Both the position numbers and the translations under genes were made by a program. A stretch of DNA of 64,000 bases. It comes from Polytrichum commune. Taxonomy: Eukaryota; Streptophyta; Polytrichopsida; Polytrichales; Polytrichaceae. Positions 35,906 through 47,340 of the stretch are shown one piece after another. The DNA lies in contig OX485806.1 in assembly GCA_950295325.1 (NCBI GenBank), forward strand, positions 4,962,001 through 5,026,000, in the 5' to 3' direction. How positions within the stretch are numbered: the stretch's first letter is position 1; each line of letters begins with the position of its first letter. The notes below the pieces were generated by a model. It saw only the letters and a list, made by a program, of their open reading frames with translations, was not told the origin of the DNA and did not search any database.

Positions 35906-36562
35906 ATGGACCAAACAATTTGCACTCATTTCTTTGGGACCTACTTTGGCTAAAGCCACTTGTGGTGATGCGCCGCCAAACTTCTCTTTGGGACCATCGG
36001 CTTCAATGCTCTTGCAAACTTAATGGTCCCCACCATGTCCTCAAGAAGCCTTGGGGACTTAAACAAGGCATCCACCACCCGCTTTTAAAACCCCACCTAA
36101 AACGATGCATTTCTTAGAAAGCTCGTCCGTTTTAGGTGTATCCTTCATTTGTGCGTTTGAATAGCGCACATAGGCCTTAAGAGGCCCCGGGTGCCTCATT
36201 AGCACCAAATTCATTCCAACATCAATACCTTCCAAGCATTTCAAATTGGAATTTCAATCCAACATTTATGCCCTCCAAGGTTTTGGGTGCTTTCGGTATT
36301 CCAGGCCCCAAATGTTTTTTGACGTTTGCGGGAGCCCTTTTCAAAGCACTCCTCCATTTTCCTTACCAAATCCACCATCATGCCCACCATTGTCATTAGA
36401 ACCAATGGTATGGTCAAATTCTACTTGCACATGATCCTTGTTCCAATTTGAGCCTCACAACCTTTTGGAAACCCCGGGCTCACCATCATAACCCGCATTT
36501 TTGATACCCATGTTTCTCTCAAAGTGCGAGCTCAAAACTTGGAACCCTGCTCTGATACCACG

Positions 36563-37537
36563 TGTCGCAACCCTTGCTAGCCCCCCCTTGACCATCTTGC
36601 CAATTTTCAATTCTAGCAAAGGTTACGAGTGGCTAACCCTTCTCATACCGCCATGCTAATGGTTAGCTCCTCTAACCCCGGACCAATAGTTCATAGGAGG
36701 GAACCAACCCTCCTACTTTGCTTTCGGAACTCACCCCTTAATCGGTAACCCATTTCCCCAATGTGGACTTCCATCCATGGAAGTCCACTCCTATGTTGAT
36801 CATCGCGTTGCCAGAGCAACACTACAACAACCCGAACCATACTAGGCACCTATGGCCTCACAATAGGCCAAAGCCCATGGAGGCCTTGCCGTTCGGCCTC
36901 GGGTGGGTGAGGGCACACCACCTCACCCATATAAGCCTCTAGGACTTCACGCGGGGCCCCAACCCCACCGTCAACCAACCTCTTGTCTCCCTACCAAGAG
37001 TTGGGGCCAAGTGGACATTTTCCTTTAGCAGCTGGGCCTAGAACCCCCCAGCAGCTTCAGACCATCATAACTTCCTTGTATGATGTCTGATCATAACAAC
37101 CAACCGCTCTATCCTCATCTACGCTTCACGTAGATGCCGATGGACTCCTCACTTGCTCCATTCGAGCAAGTCTTGACGAAGTTATGCCTGTTTGAACCTT
37201 GGCAGTCCCGGGAATCCCTCCCAGGCACTGCTGTACCAGGGCGCTGTCCCGGGACAGCGCCCCACTCAAATGGCCATAACTCCTAGCTCACACCTCCGAT
37301 TGAGGTGATCTTGAGCATTCTAGAATCACCACGCCATGAGCAACGCATAGCTCATGGCCTTACCCTTGTGCATCCTAGTCTCCGTGGGTGGGAGGCGTTC
37401 CCAACGCCCGGGGCCCTCACCCACACTAGGATCACTTGGGCCCTCTCACCAATGGCGCCACAAGTCCCAGGTGTCACTCCGGGGTCCCCCTTGTGCCCAT
37501 GGTGTTTCGGGCACTCCTCATGGAGAGGTGCGCGACA
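36563..37537 (-). repeat. Unpaired internal LTR within N5 (975 bp)
   Basis: Full-length LTR with its primer site on the left (CTGCTCTGATACCACG). On the right it abuts pol sequence (GTTTGGATGG), not an untranslated region. It differs from both outer N5 LTRs (TAGCCCCCCCTTGACC near its start). It is the surviving 5' LTR of a second insertion. Confidence 0.88.
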
Positions 37538-37839
37538 GTTTGGATGGTTTTCATTGCTTGGAACTCTTCCGGTCTACTTCGCGCATCCGGCACCACATTT
37601 CCACGGTCCGGTTTGTGGATCAAATCCACCTTCATAAGCGCCAAACTATCATGCCTCCGCAATGACTTGGCGTTCACTTACGCTTGTATGTCAAAATACT
37701 TTTAGGACACATTGTCCATGTAGACCTTTGCTTTGTGTGACCCCATATAATGTCGCCACATCTTCAAGCAATGCACTACGGCAAAGAAGTTCTTTGTCAT
37801 GAGTTGGTTGTCTTCTTTGACAACCATCGAGCTTTATGC

Positions 37840-38480
37840 TCCCATATGCAATGGCCATCCATCTTACACATAATCCACCATTGGCAAAGACACTCACCCC
37901 CGTATGCACCTCGAAAGGTTTGTCAAGCTCCGCGAACTTGAGCACGGGCGGCGAAGAGAACTTGGTGTTAAGCTCCCCAAAGACTTGGTGGCAAGGCTCA
38001 TCCCACTCTTGGGATAGCCATTTCTTTCACAAGTCGCACAAGGTTTGACAACCTTTAAGGTTAATGCTCCCATATGCAATGGGCATCCATCTTGGATCAA
38101 CATCCGCCAATGGTAAAGTTACTCGCCCCCGTATGCACCTCAAAAGATTTGTCAAATTTCGCAAACTTGAGCACGGGCGGCGAAGAAAACTTGGTCTTAA
38201 GCTCCTTAAAGACTTGGTGGCAAAGCTCATCCCAGTTTTGGGATAGCGATTTCTTGCATAAGTTGGACAAGGTCGGATAACCATCGAGCTTCATGCTCTT
38301 ATATGCAATGGCCATCCATTTTGCCTCAACATCCGCCAATGCTAAAGTCACTCGCCCCCGTATGCACCTCAAAAGGTTTGTCAAAGTCCGCGAACTTAAG
38401 CACGGGCGGCGAAGAGAACTTGTTTTTGAGCCCCCCAAAGGCTTGGTGACAAGGCTCATCCCACTCTTGGGATAGCCATT
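37840..38480 (-). repeat. About 3 tandem copies of the ~228-bp RNase H unit (N5, right)
   Basis: Markers near 38005, 38230 (CCCAGTTTTGGGATAG) and 38459. Confidence 0.82.
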
Positions 38481-38756
38481 TTCCTCAATAAGTTGAATAA
38501 GGTCCTAGCAACCTTCAAAAACTCTCGAATGAAGTTGTGGTACTAATTGGCTAGGCCAACAAATGATCTAAGCCCTTTTGAATCAAGGGCCAATTCTCCT
38601 TTTGGATTGCCTTGACATTCTTCATGTTCGTCCACCAACTTCATTTATCACCACATACCTCAAGAGCTCAATCTCTCGTTGAGCAAAGTTCTTTTTCACT
38701 CCTTGGCGGTAACTTTTTGGGCAACACATTGGTGAATACATCCTTGTATTTCACCA

Positions 38757-38761
38757 ACATC
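38757..38761 (+). other. Target-site duplication of solo LTR, left copy (ACATC)
   Basis: ACATC on both sides of the LTR (38757-38761 and 39729-39733). The joined sequence ACCAACATCCCACCAA matches the uninterrupted copy near 35015. Confidence 0.92.
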
Positions 38762-39728
38762 TGTCGCGCACCTCTCCATGAGGAGTGCCCGAAACACCAT
38801 GGGCACAAGGGGGACCCCGGAATGACACCCGGGACTTGTGGCGCCGTTGGTGAGAGGGCCCAAGTGATCCTAGTGTGGGTGAGGGCCCCGGGCGTTGGGA
38901 ACGCCTCCCACCCACGGAGACTAGGAGGCACAAGGGTAAGGCCATGAGCTATGCGTAGCTCATGGCGTGGTGATTCTAGAATGCTCAAGAACACCTCAAT
39001 CGGAGGTGTGAGCTAGGAGTTATGGCCATTTGAGTGGGGCGCTGTCCCTGGTACAGCAGTGCCTGGGAGTGATTCCCGGGACTGCCAAGGTTCAAACAGG
39101 CATAACTTCCTCAAGACTTGCCCGAATGGGGCAAGTGAGGAGTCCATCTTCATCTACGTGAAGCGTAGATGAGGATGGAGTGGTTGGTTGTTATGATCGG
39201 ACATCATACAAGGAAGTTATGATGGTCTGAAGCTGCCGGGGGGGTAGGGTTCTAGGCCCAGCAGCTAAAGGAAAATGTCCACTTGGCCCCAACTCTTGAT
39301 AGAGAGACAAGAGGTTGGTTGACGGTGGGGTAGGGGCCCCGCGTAGAGTCCTAGAGGCTTATATGGGTGAGGTGGTGTGGCCTCACCCACCCGAGGCCGA
39401 ACGGCACGGCCTCCATGGGCATTGGCCCATTGTGAGGCCATAGTTGCCTGGTATGGTTCGGGTTGTTGTAGTGTTGCTCCGGCAATGCGATGATCAACAT
39501 AGGTTTGGACTTCCATGGATGGAAGTCCACATTGGGGAAATGGGTTACCGATTAAGGGGTGAGTCCCGAAAGCAAAGTAGGAGGGTTGGTTCCCTCCTAT
39601 GAACTATTGGTCCGGGGTAAGAGGAGCTATCCATTAGCATGGCGGAATGCGAAGGGTTAGCGACTCGTAACCTTTGCTAGAATTGAAAATTGGCAAGATT
39701 ATTAAGGGACCTAGCAAGGGTTGCGACA
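38762..39728 (+). repeat. Solo LTR (967 bp, plus)
   Basis: Complete LTR ends (TGTCGCGC, GCGACA), no primer site or purine tract beside it, and a perfect 5-bp target duplication. Product of recombination between the two LTRs of a former full element. It has a short internal deletion in its palindrome region (GGGGCGCTGTCCCTGGTACAG), so the 24-bp palindrome is gone. Confidence 0.93.
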
Positions 39729-39733
39729 ACATC

Positions 39734-41277
39734 CCACCAATGTGGTTTGGGGGAGGCCCATATTTCCTAGCCTCCCCATACTTTCCTTGGAGTTGCTCCA
39801 ATTGAACCACGACCATTATGTTTTCTATTTTTCATTTGGTCTATTAACACCAAATTCGACTCGGGTCCTCCTACCATAGGAGTTCTTGTCAATTTGAACT
39901 TCAATTCTTTGCCATTATGACATATCATAATGCACCGCAAGCACACCGGCTTGCACCTCATATCTATCATGTGAGTTTCAAAGAAGGCGGCCTTCACAAT
40001 GACATGCATTTCATCTATTTCACATGGTGTGAAATTTTGACAAAAATCCAATGTCCCACATTGAAAGGTTACATGCATCGTGAACTCCTTCGTCTCATGC
40101 GGTTCGCCCTTTCCAAACCGCACCTTGGTGGGCTTGCCCGCTCTATCAATTGGCAAGCCCCAACTCCCTTGTGAGCTTTGGGCTCATGAAAGAGTCCATT
40201 GCCTCTTTGTCAACTCATGAGACATATCTCCCATTCATTTGAGCCTCAAGGTACAAAATACTTGGCCTCGGCTTAAGGCTACTAGCCTTGGCCACAATGC
40301 CATCGTCTTACATTTGGTCCTCCGCAACTTGGCTTAGCTTGGTCCGCAAAGCCAACTTTAAACATTTCGTGCGCGGGACAAATTGGTTTGGTGCCACAAA
40401 ACCAATTTCTAATAGTTTGTCCGCAAAACAAACATGTTTTGCCTTGGTAGCACAAAGCCACCTTCCCACACTCCGTCCGCGGCACAAACATGAATTGCCT
40501 TGGTAGGACAAACCCACCTCCCAACATTCCGTCCGCGGCACAAGTATGATTTGCTTTGGAAGCATAAAACCACCTTTCAACATTCCGTCCGCGGCACAAG
40601 TATGATTTGCTTTGGAAGCATAAAACCACCTTTCAACATTCCGTCCGCGGCACCAACATGTTTTGCCTAAGTAAAATGGACCAAACAATTTGCACTCATT
40701 TCTTTGGGACCTACTTTTGCTAAAGCCACTTGTGGTGATGCGCCGTCCAACTTCTTCTTAGGAACATCGGCTTCAATGCTCTTCAAATCTTTATGATTCG
40801 CACTACGTCCTCAAGATGCTTTGGGGTCTTGAACATGGTTTTCACCACCCGCTTTTGAAACCCACCTAAAACGATGCATTTCTTAGAAAGCTCGTCCATC
40901 CTAGATGTACCATTCATTTGGATGTGAAATTCGCACATATACGCCTTAAGAGACCCCGCGTGCCTCATGTGCCCCAAGTTCATTTCAACATCCGAACCTT
41001 CGAAGCATCTCGAATTGAATTTCAATCCAACATTAATACCCTCCAAGGTTTTGGGTGCATTCGGTATTCTAGGCCCCAAATACTATTTGAGGTTTGGGGG
41101 AGCCTTTTCAAAGGAGACCTCCATTTTCCTCACCGAATCCACCCTCATGCCCACCATTACCATTAAAATCAATGGTATGGTCAAACTCCATTTACACATG
41201 ATCTTTGTTCCAATTTGAGCCTTACAACCTTTTGGAAACCCCGGGTCACCATCATAACTCGCTTATATGATAGCCAT
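39734..41277 (-). pseudogene. Dead gag-protease of N5, right part
   Basis: Continues from the solo LTR target: protease region, 56-bp array (40300-40670), Gag remnants and ATG at 41277, followed by a primer site with ATACCAAG for ATACCACG. Confidence 0.85.
40300..40670 (-). repeat. 56-bp minisatellite, clearest array (N5, right)
   Basis: Two adjacent units starting at 40553 and 40609 appear identical over 56 bases (GCTTTGGAAGCATAAAACCA at the start of each), flanked by three or four diverged units. The identical pair indicates recent slippage or unequal exchange. Confidence 0.92.
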
Positions 41278-41328
41278 GCTTCCCTCAAAGTGCTAGCTCA
41301 AGTATTGGAACCCTGCTCTGATACCAAG

Positions 41329-42302
41329 TGTCGCAACCCTTGCTAGGTCCCTTAATAATCTTGCCAATTTTCAATTCTAGCAAAGGTTACGAGTCGCTAA
41401 CCCTTCGCATTCCGCCATGCTAATGGATAGCTCCTCTTACCCCGGACCAATAGTTCATAGGAGGGAACCAACCCTCCTACTTTGCTTTCGGGACTCACCC
41501 CTTAATCGGTAACCCATTTCCCCAATGTGGATTTCCATCCATGGAAGTCCAATCCTATGTTGATCATCGCGTTGCCGGAGCAACACTCCAACAACCCGAA
41601 CCATACTAGGCAACTATGGCCTCACAATAGGCCAAAGCCCATGGAGGCCTTGCCGTTCGGCCTCGGGTGGGTGAGGCCACACCACCTCACCCATATAAGC
41701 CTCTAGGACTTCACGCGGGGCCCCTACCCCACCGTCAACTAACCTCTTGTCTCTCTACCAAGAGTTGGGGCCAAGTGGACATTTTCGTTTAGCTGCTGGG
41801 CCTAGAACCCCCCCTGCAGCTTCAGACCATCATAACTTCCTTGTATGATGTCTAATCATAACAACCAACCACTCCATCTTCATCTACGCTTCACGTAGAT
41901 GCCGATGCACTCCTCACTTGCGCCATTCGGGCAAGTCTTGAGGAAGTTATGCCTGTTTGAACCTTGGCAGTCCCGGGAATCACTCCCAGGCACTGCTGTA
42001 CCAGGGCGCTGTCCCGGGACAGCACCCCACTCAAATGGCCATAACTCCTAGCTCACACCTCCGATTGAGGTGTTCTTGAGCTTCCTAGAATCACCACGCC
42101 ATGAGCTACGCATAGCTTATGGCCTTACCCTTGTGCCTCCTAATCTTCGTGGATGGGAGGCGTTCCCAACGCCGGGGGCCCTCACCCACACTAGGATCAC
42201 TTGGGCCCTCTCACCAAGGGCACCACAAGTCCCGGGTGTCACTCCGGGGTCCCCCTTGTGCCCATGGTGTTTCGGGCACTCCTCATGGAGAGGTGCGCGA
42301 CA
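41329..42302 (-). repeat. 5' LTR of N5 (974 bp)
   Basis: Partner of 30474-31447; outer flank ACCAA is the N5 target duplication. Confidence 0.92.
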
Positions 42303-45233
42303 ACCAAGGAGTGGAAAGCAACTTCGCTCAACGAGATATTGAGTTCTTGAGGTATGTGGTGACAAAGGAAGTTGGTGGACAAACATGAAGAATGTCAAGG
42401 CAATCCAAAAGGAAAATTGGCCCTTCATTCAAAAAAGGCTTAGGTCATTTGTTGGCCTAGCCAACTACTACCACCACTTCATTCGAGAGTTTTTTTAAGG
42501 TTGCTAGGACCTTACTCAACTTATTGAGGAAAAGGGCTATCCCAAGAGTGGGATGAGCACTGTCACCAAGCCTTTGGGAAGCTCAAGAGCAAGTTTTTTT
42601 CACAAGATGTGGTCAAGTTTCCGGGTTTTCATAAGCATTTTGAGGTGCACATGTAGGCAAAGGACTTTACCATTGGTGGATGGTGATCCAAGATGGATGA
42701 CCATTGCTTATGGGAGCATTAAGCTCCATGGTTGTCGAACCTTGTCCGGCTTGTGCAAGAAATGGCTATCCCAAGAGTGGGATGAGCTGTGCCACCAAGC
42801 CATTGGGGAGCATAAGAGCAAGTTGTCTTTGCCGCCCGTGCTCAAGCTTGCGGAGTTTGCCAAACCTTTTGAGGTGCATACGGGGGCGAGTCATTTTGTC
42901 ATTGGCGGATGTTGATCCAAGATGGAGGACCATTGCATATGAGAGCAATAAGCTTAATGGTTGTTAAACCTTATCCGACTTGTGCAAGACATGGCTATCC
43001 CAAGAGTGGGATGAGGCGTGCCACCAAGTCCTTGAGGAGCTTAAGACGAAGTTCTCTTCGCCGCCCGTGCTCAAGTTCGCGGAGTTTGACATACCTTTTG
43101 AGGTGCATACGGGGGCGAGTGACTTTACCATTGGCGGATGTTGATGGAAAAAAAAAATGGCCATTGCATATGGGAGCATGAAGCTCGATGCTTGTCCGAC
43201 CTTGTCCGACTTGTGAAAGAAATGGCTATCCCAAGAGTGGGACTAGCCTTGTCACCAACTCTTTGGGGAGCTTAAGAGCAAGTTCTCTTCGCCGCCCGTG
43301 CTCAAGTTCGTGGAGCTTGACAAGCCTTTTGAGGTGCATACGGGGGTGAATGACTTTGCCAATGGTGGATTATGTGTAAGATGGATGGCCATTGCATATG
43401 GGAGCATGAAGCTCGATGGTTGTCAAAGAAGACAACCAACTCATGACAAAGAACTTCTTTGCCGTAGTGCATTGCTTGAAGATGTGGCGACACTATTTGG
43501 GGTCGCACAAAACAAAGGTCTACATGGACAATGTGTCCTAAAAGAATTTTGACATTTAAGCGCAAGTGAGCGCCAAGTCATTGCGGTGGCATGATAGTTT
43601 GGCGCTTATGTAGGTGGATTTGATCCACAAACCGGACCGTGGAAATGTGGTGCCGGATGCGCGAAGTAGACCGGAAGAGTTCCAAGCAATGAGAACCATC
43701 CAAACCTTGTGGCTAATGTGTGCCGGCGAAGGAAACTTGTGATGCAAGATACGGGAGGGGTAAATTAACTACCCCAAAGCACAAAAGCTTTTAGGTGCGC
43801 TTCACAAGAGCAAGGTGCTTAAAGAGGTTAAGTTGGTGGACGGATTGTTCAAGTGCAAGCAAAGTTGGGTGTATGTGCCACAAGGCAAGTTGAGGCTATC
43901 GGTTTTGAAAGAGGAATATGATAGTCCTATTGCCGGCCATAGAGGAGAAAAAGAAAACCACCATAGAATGGTGTCAAGGAGATACCATTGGCGGTGCATA
44001 AAGGAAGATATAACCCACTTTGTGAAGGCGTGAATAAAGTGCCAAGTGAACTGAGCCTCTTACCAAAAACTAGGCGGTTTCTTGCAACCGTTGCCTATCC
44101 CGTCGGCGCCATGGCATAGTATGTGCATGGACTTGATCACAAGTTTGCCGGAGTCACATGGGTATGATGCCATCTTGTTGATGGTAGAGCGGTTTGCCAA
44201 GTTGGCACACATGGTGCCGATTGTGGGAACCGCCACCGCATTGGAGACCGCATAGCCTTTTCTCAAAGGATGGTTGAGGCACCACGGGTTGCCAAGAGTG
44301 ATTGTGTGGGATCAAGATCCAAAGTTCACAAGTGCATTTTCAATGCATTTCTCTAAGGAGGTCGGAATGAAACTAAGGTTTAGCACGACCTTGCATTCCC
44401 AAATGAATGGGAAATCGGAGCGTGTGAATGGAGTCTTGAAGCAATACTTGAGGAACTTGGTGGGGGCGGACCAAGGAGATTGGGCGGACTATGTGGGTCG
44501 AGCGGAGTGTAATTGCAATGTAGCCACGCACTTGGCTACCAAGGGGTGGTCTTTCGTGGCGGCTTATGGAGTGGATGCGCTCCAACCTATTAACCTAGCT
44601 CTCGAGGGGGCACATTGAACACTAGCGTTCAACCAAGATGGTGAGGACTTGGCCAAGGATGGTAAACAAGTCTTGGAGATGACCAAGTTGTTGGTGGAGA
44701 AAGCCCGAAGGTGCTACGGAGTGCAAATCAATGCCGGAAGACGCGAAGTGGAGTATCAAGTGGGCCAATAAGGTGTTGTTGAATGTGGACAACTTCACCT
44801 TGCCCAAAGGCCTTACTCCAAAAGTTCATGTCCAAAATTGGAGCTTCGTTTTCCATTGTGGAACAAGTGTTCAAGGACATGTATAAGTTGGAATTACCGC
44901 TGGAGATCAAAGTGCATCCGACATTTCATGTCTCATTACGAAAGTCATTTTAGGACGACACCTTGTGGCCCGAACACAGACAAGTGATTAGGCCACGTCC
45001 CAACTTTGTGAAGGTCATTTGGAACATGAGGTAGGAGGGCATCCTCAAGTGTAGGAAGCCCAAGTGAAAATGAAAGAAAATGTACAAAGGAATACTTGGT
45101 GAAATGGTGAGGATACCATGAGAAAGAAACCGCTTGGGTGGCGGCAAGAGACATGGTGAACACCAATGAATTGGTGAAGCACTTTGAAGAAACTAAGGCT
45201 AAGGATTCCAATAAAATGAAGCATAGGCATTGA
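42303..45233 (+). pseudogene. Dead pol of N4 (3' piece)
   Basis: Continues N4 from the N5 target through reverse transcriptase, four RNase H units (42535-43420), integrase (44274-44618 open for 114 codons) and chromodomain remnants, to the stop at 45231-45233. Multiple stops and frameshifts. Confidence 0.87.
42535..43420 (+). repeat. About 4 tandem copies of the ~228-bp RNase H unit (N4)
   Basis: The marker ATCCCAAGAGTGGGA recurs near 42539, 42768, 42999 and 43229. Confidence 0.86.
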
Positions 45234-46047
45234 TGAGGACATCAATCTCCTTTAGTGGGGGAGAGACTCTAGTACCACACTTAGCTTCGAGGTTAATTAC
45301 TCCACAATATGAACTTGTTCTTTGGCTTAAGGGAATATAGTCCAAACCTTAGTGGTGCAAAGAGAAAAGTATGAGATGAGGTCCTAGTCTTGTACTTGTG
45401 CTTGGTTAGTGGAAGAGGGGGAATAGATATGCCAAACTAGGTTGGGTAAGCCGAGTAATTGGGGGCCATGGCTTGGAGGGGCCTTGGATAAAACCAAAAA
45501 ACTTCTTAGTTGTGGGCTTGTCCGGGCGGGGACAAGGTGATGGCGCGTGCTCATAAAAGTGCTACCCGCGAGCTAACGAGAGTTGGCGCATGGGAGTCAT
45601 GAACCCATGTCTCGAAAGAGCAAAGTGGGAACCGAGTCGGGCGGGACTTGGCATCACCCCCGTGCGATCGAGGCGTGGCTCAACAATGGAAAGCCATCTC
45701 GGAGTTGCAACCGAGACAACTTAGTGGAAGCGTTGAGGTCTCGCCTAGATGTGTCACGTTAGGCTAGTGGAGCCTAACGGGGGAGGCCCCAAAGGAGGGG
45801 CAACCCAAGTGAATCCCAAAGTAGGTGGGTCTAGTGTAGGTTAGGTCCTTGGATGAGAGATCCAAGGTTGCTAACGGACCACCTAGCAACGACACCTTTG
45901 GGACTATGCCAAATTTGAAGATGCATTATGGGGGTCGCGCCCTAAGGTAAACACAATGCGGCACCATAGAGGATGGCAACTTGAGAATTGGTGTGCCGAC
46001 TACGAGCATAGTCGAGGAGGGCATCGACTTCGTTTGGTGGGGGTGAG
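45234..46047 (+). other. 3' untranslated region and polypurine tract of N4
   Basis: Same layout as in N3, ending GGTGGGGGTGAG before the LTR. No gene seen. Confidence 0.82.
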
Positions 46048-47045
46048 TGTCGCGCACCTCTCCATGAGGAGTGGCCGAAACACCATGGGCACAAGGGGGA
46101 CCCCGGAGTGACACCCGGGACTTGTGGCGCCGTTGGTGAGAGGGCCCAAGTGATCCTAGTGTGGGTGAGGGCCCCGGGCGTTGGGAACGCCTCCCACCCA
46201 CAAAGATTAGGAGGCACAAGGGTAAGGCGATGAGTTATGCGTAGCTCATGGCGTGGTGATTCTAGAAAGCTCAAGAACACCTCAATCGGAGGTGTGAGCT
46301 AGGAGTTATGGCCATTTGAGTGGGGCGCTGTCCTGGGACAGCGCCCTGGTACAGCAGTGCCTGGGAGTGATTCCCGGGACTGCCAAGGTTCAAACAGGCA
46401 TAACTTCCTCAAGACTTGCTCAAATGGGGCAAGTGAGGAGTCCATTGGCATCTACGTGAAGCGTAGATGAACATGGAGTGGTTGGTTGTTATGATCAGAC
46501 ATCATACAAGGAAGTTATGATGGTCTGAAGCTGCTGGGGGGGTTCTAGGCCCAACAGCTAAAGGAAAATGTCCACTTGGCCCCAACTCTTGGTAGAGAGA
46601 CAAGAGGTTGGTTGACGGTGGGGTAGGGGCCCCGCGTGAAGTCCTAGAGGCTTATATGGGTGAGGTGGTGTGGCCTCACCCACCCGAGGCCGAACGGCAC
46701 GGCCTCCATGGGCATTGGCCTAATGGGAGGCCATAGTTGCCTAGTATGGTTCGGGTTGTTGTAGTGTTGCTCCGGCAACGCGATGATCAACATCGGATTG
46801 GACTTCCATGGATGGAAGTCCACATCTAAGGATTGGTTACCGATTAAAGGGGTTGGTTACCGATTGAAGGGGTGAGTCCCGAAAGCAAAGTAGGAGGGTT
46901 GGTTCCCCTCCTATGAACTATAAGGTCCGGGGTGAGAGGAGCTAACCATTAGCATGGCGGTATGCGAATGGTTAGCGCTCGTAACCTTTGCTAGGAAATG
47001 AAAATTGGCAAGATGGTCAAGGGGGGGCTAGCAAGGGTTGCGACA
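46048..47045 (+). repeat. 3' LTR of N4 (998 bp) and edge of the retrotransposon block
   Basis: Longest LTR here because of a tandem duplication near 46840-46870 (ACCGATTAAAGGGG then ACCGATTGAAGGGG). After GCGACA at 47045 the sequence changes to unrelated AT-richer DNA. Confidence 0.93.
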
Positions 47046-47340
47046 ACTTTGGCCTTCCTAAGTTGCTCTTATAAACCATGTGCGTTAACGCACAGGGTTT
47101 CGCCTTCCAACTTTTTGCCTCCTAAGTTGCTTTTATAAATCCTGTACGTTAACGTACAGGGTTTTACCTCCCAACTTCTCGCCTCCCAAGTTGCTCTTAT
47201 AAACCCTGTGCGTTCTCCTCTTGACTTCTAGCCTTCCTAAATTTCTGTTATATACCATGTGCATTAACGTATAGGGTTTCTCCTCTCCAATTTATAACAT
47301 CTATAAATTGCTACTAGATGACATGTGAGTGAACGTACAA
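47046..47340. repeat. Degenerate ~65-bp tandem repeat with GTTAAC palindromes
   Basis: Four to five imperfect units of the form CC(T/C)AAGTTGCT(C/T)TTATAAA...CAGGGTTT. The core of each is a palindrome: TGTGCGTTAACGCACA near 47088, a perfect 20-base CCTGTACGTTAACGTACAGG near 47141, and decayed versions near 47208, 47260 and 47325. No coding potential. It lies between the retrotransposon block and the inverted-repeat arm. Confidence 0.75.

Larger units (their letters stand above)
32260..36511 (-). pseudogene. Dead gag-pol in the left part of N5
   Basis: Runs from the family stop position to an ATG at 36511. Integrase around 32690-33217 remains open for 175 codons. RNase H expansion 34090-34740 and 56-bp array 35585-35905. 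Frameshifts and stops throughout. Likely a chimera of two elements, since the LTR after its primer site (36563) does not match the LTR before it (30474). Confidence 0.87.
37538..38761 (-). pseudogene. Truncated dead pol in the right part of N5
   Basis: Starts within the RNase H to integrase spacer and runs through an RNase H tandem array (37840-38480) into reverse transcriptase, to the solo-LTR target ACATC. Continues at 39734. Confidence 0.83.
30474..42302 (-). mobile_element. N5: rearranged Ty3/gypsy element inserted in N4
   Basis: Outer LTRs 30474-31447 and 41329-42302 share private variants (TCAACTAACC, GATGCACTCC, GCATAGCTTATGG), and the outside reads as N4 with a near-perfect 5-bp duplication. 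Inside are a complete dead gag-pol (32260-36511), an unpaired LTR (36563-37537) and a second, truncated pol-gag (37538-41277) carrying a solo LTR. This is most simply an element that received a second insertion and then lost the duplicated middle by recombination between the two internal regions. Confidence 0.78.
29152..47045 (+). mobile_element. N4: 5'-truncated Ty3/gypsy element interrupted by N5
   Basis: Internal pieces 29152-30473 and 42303-46047 join seamlessly at the N5 target site and lead to a 3' LTR at 46048-47045. The expected 5' LTR is absent next to the gag piece. The LTR at 1-918, same orientation and sharing a private 20-base duplication with 46048-47045, may be its displaced 5' LTR, which would make N4 the outermost element of the whole block. 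Confidence 0.75.

Noticed and set aside
7712-47045. Simple tandem array of elements made by unequal LTR recombination
   Set aside because: Target duplications (ATAGG, ACATC, GCCAA/ACCAA) and split-but-collinear internal regions show nested insertion; recombination is needed only for the N5 interior and a few junctions.
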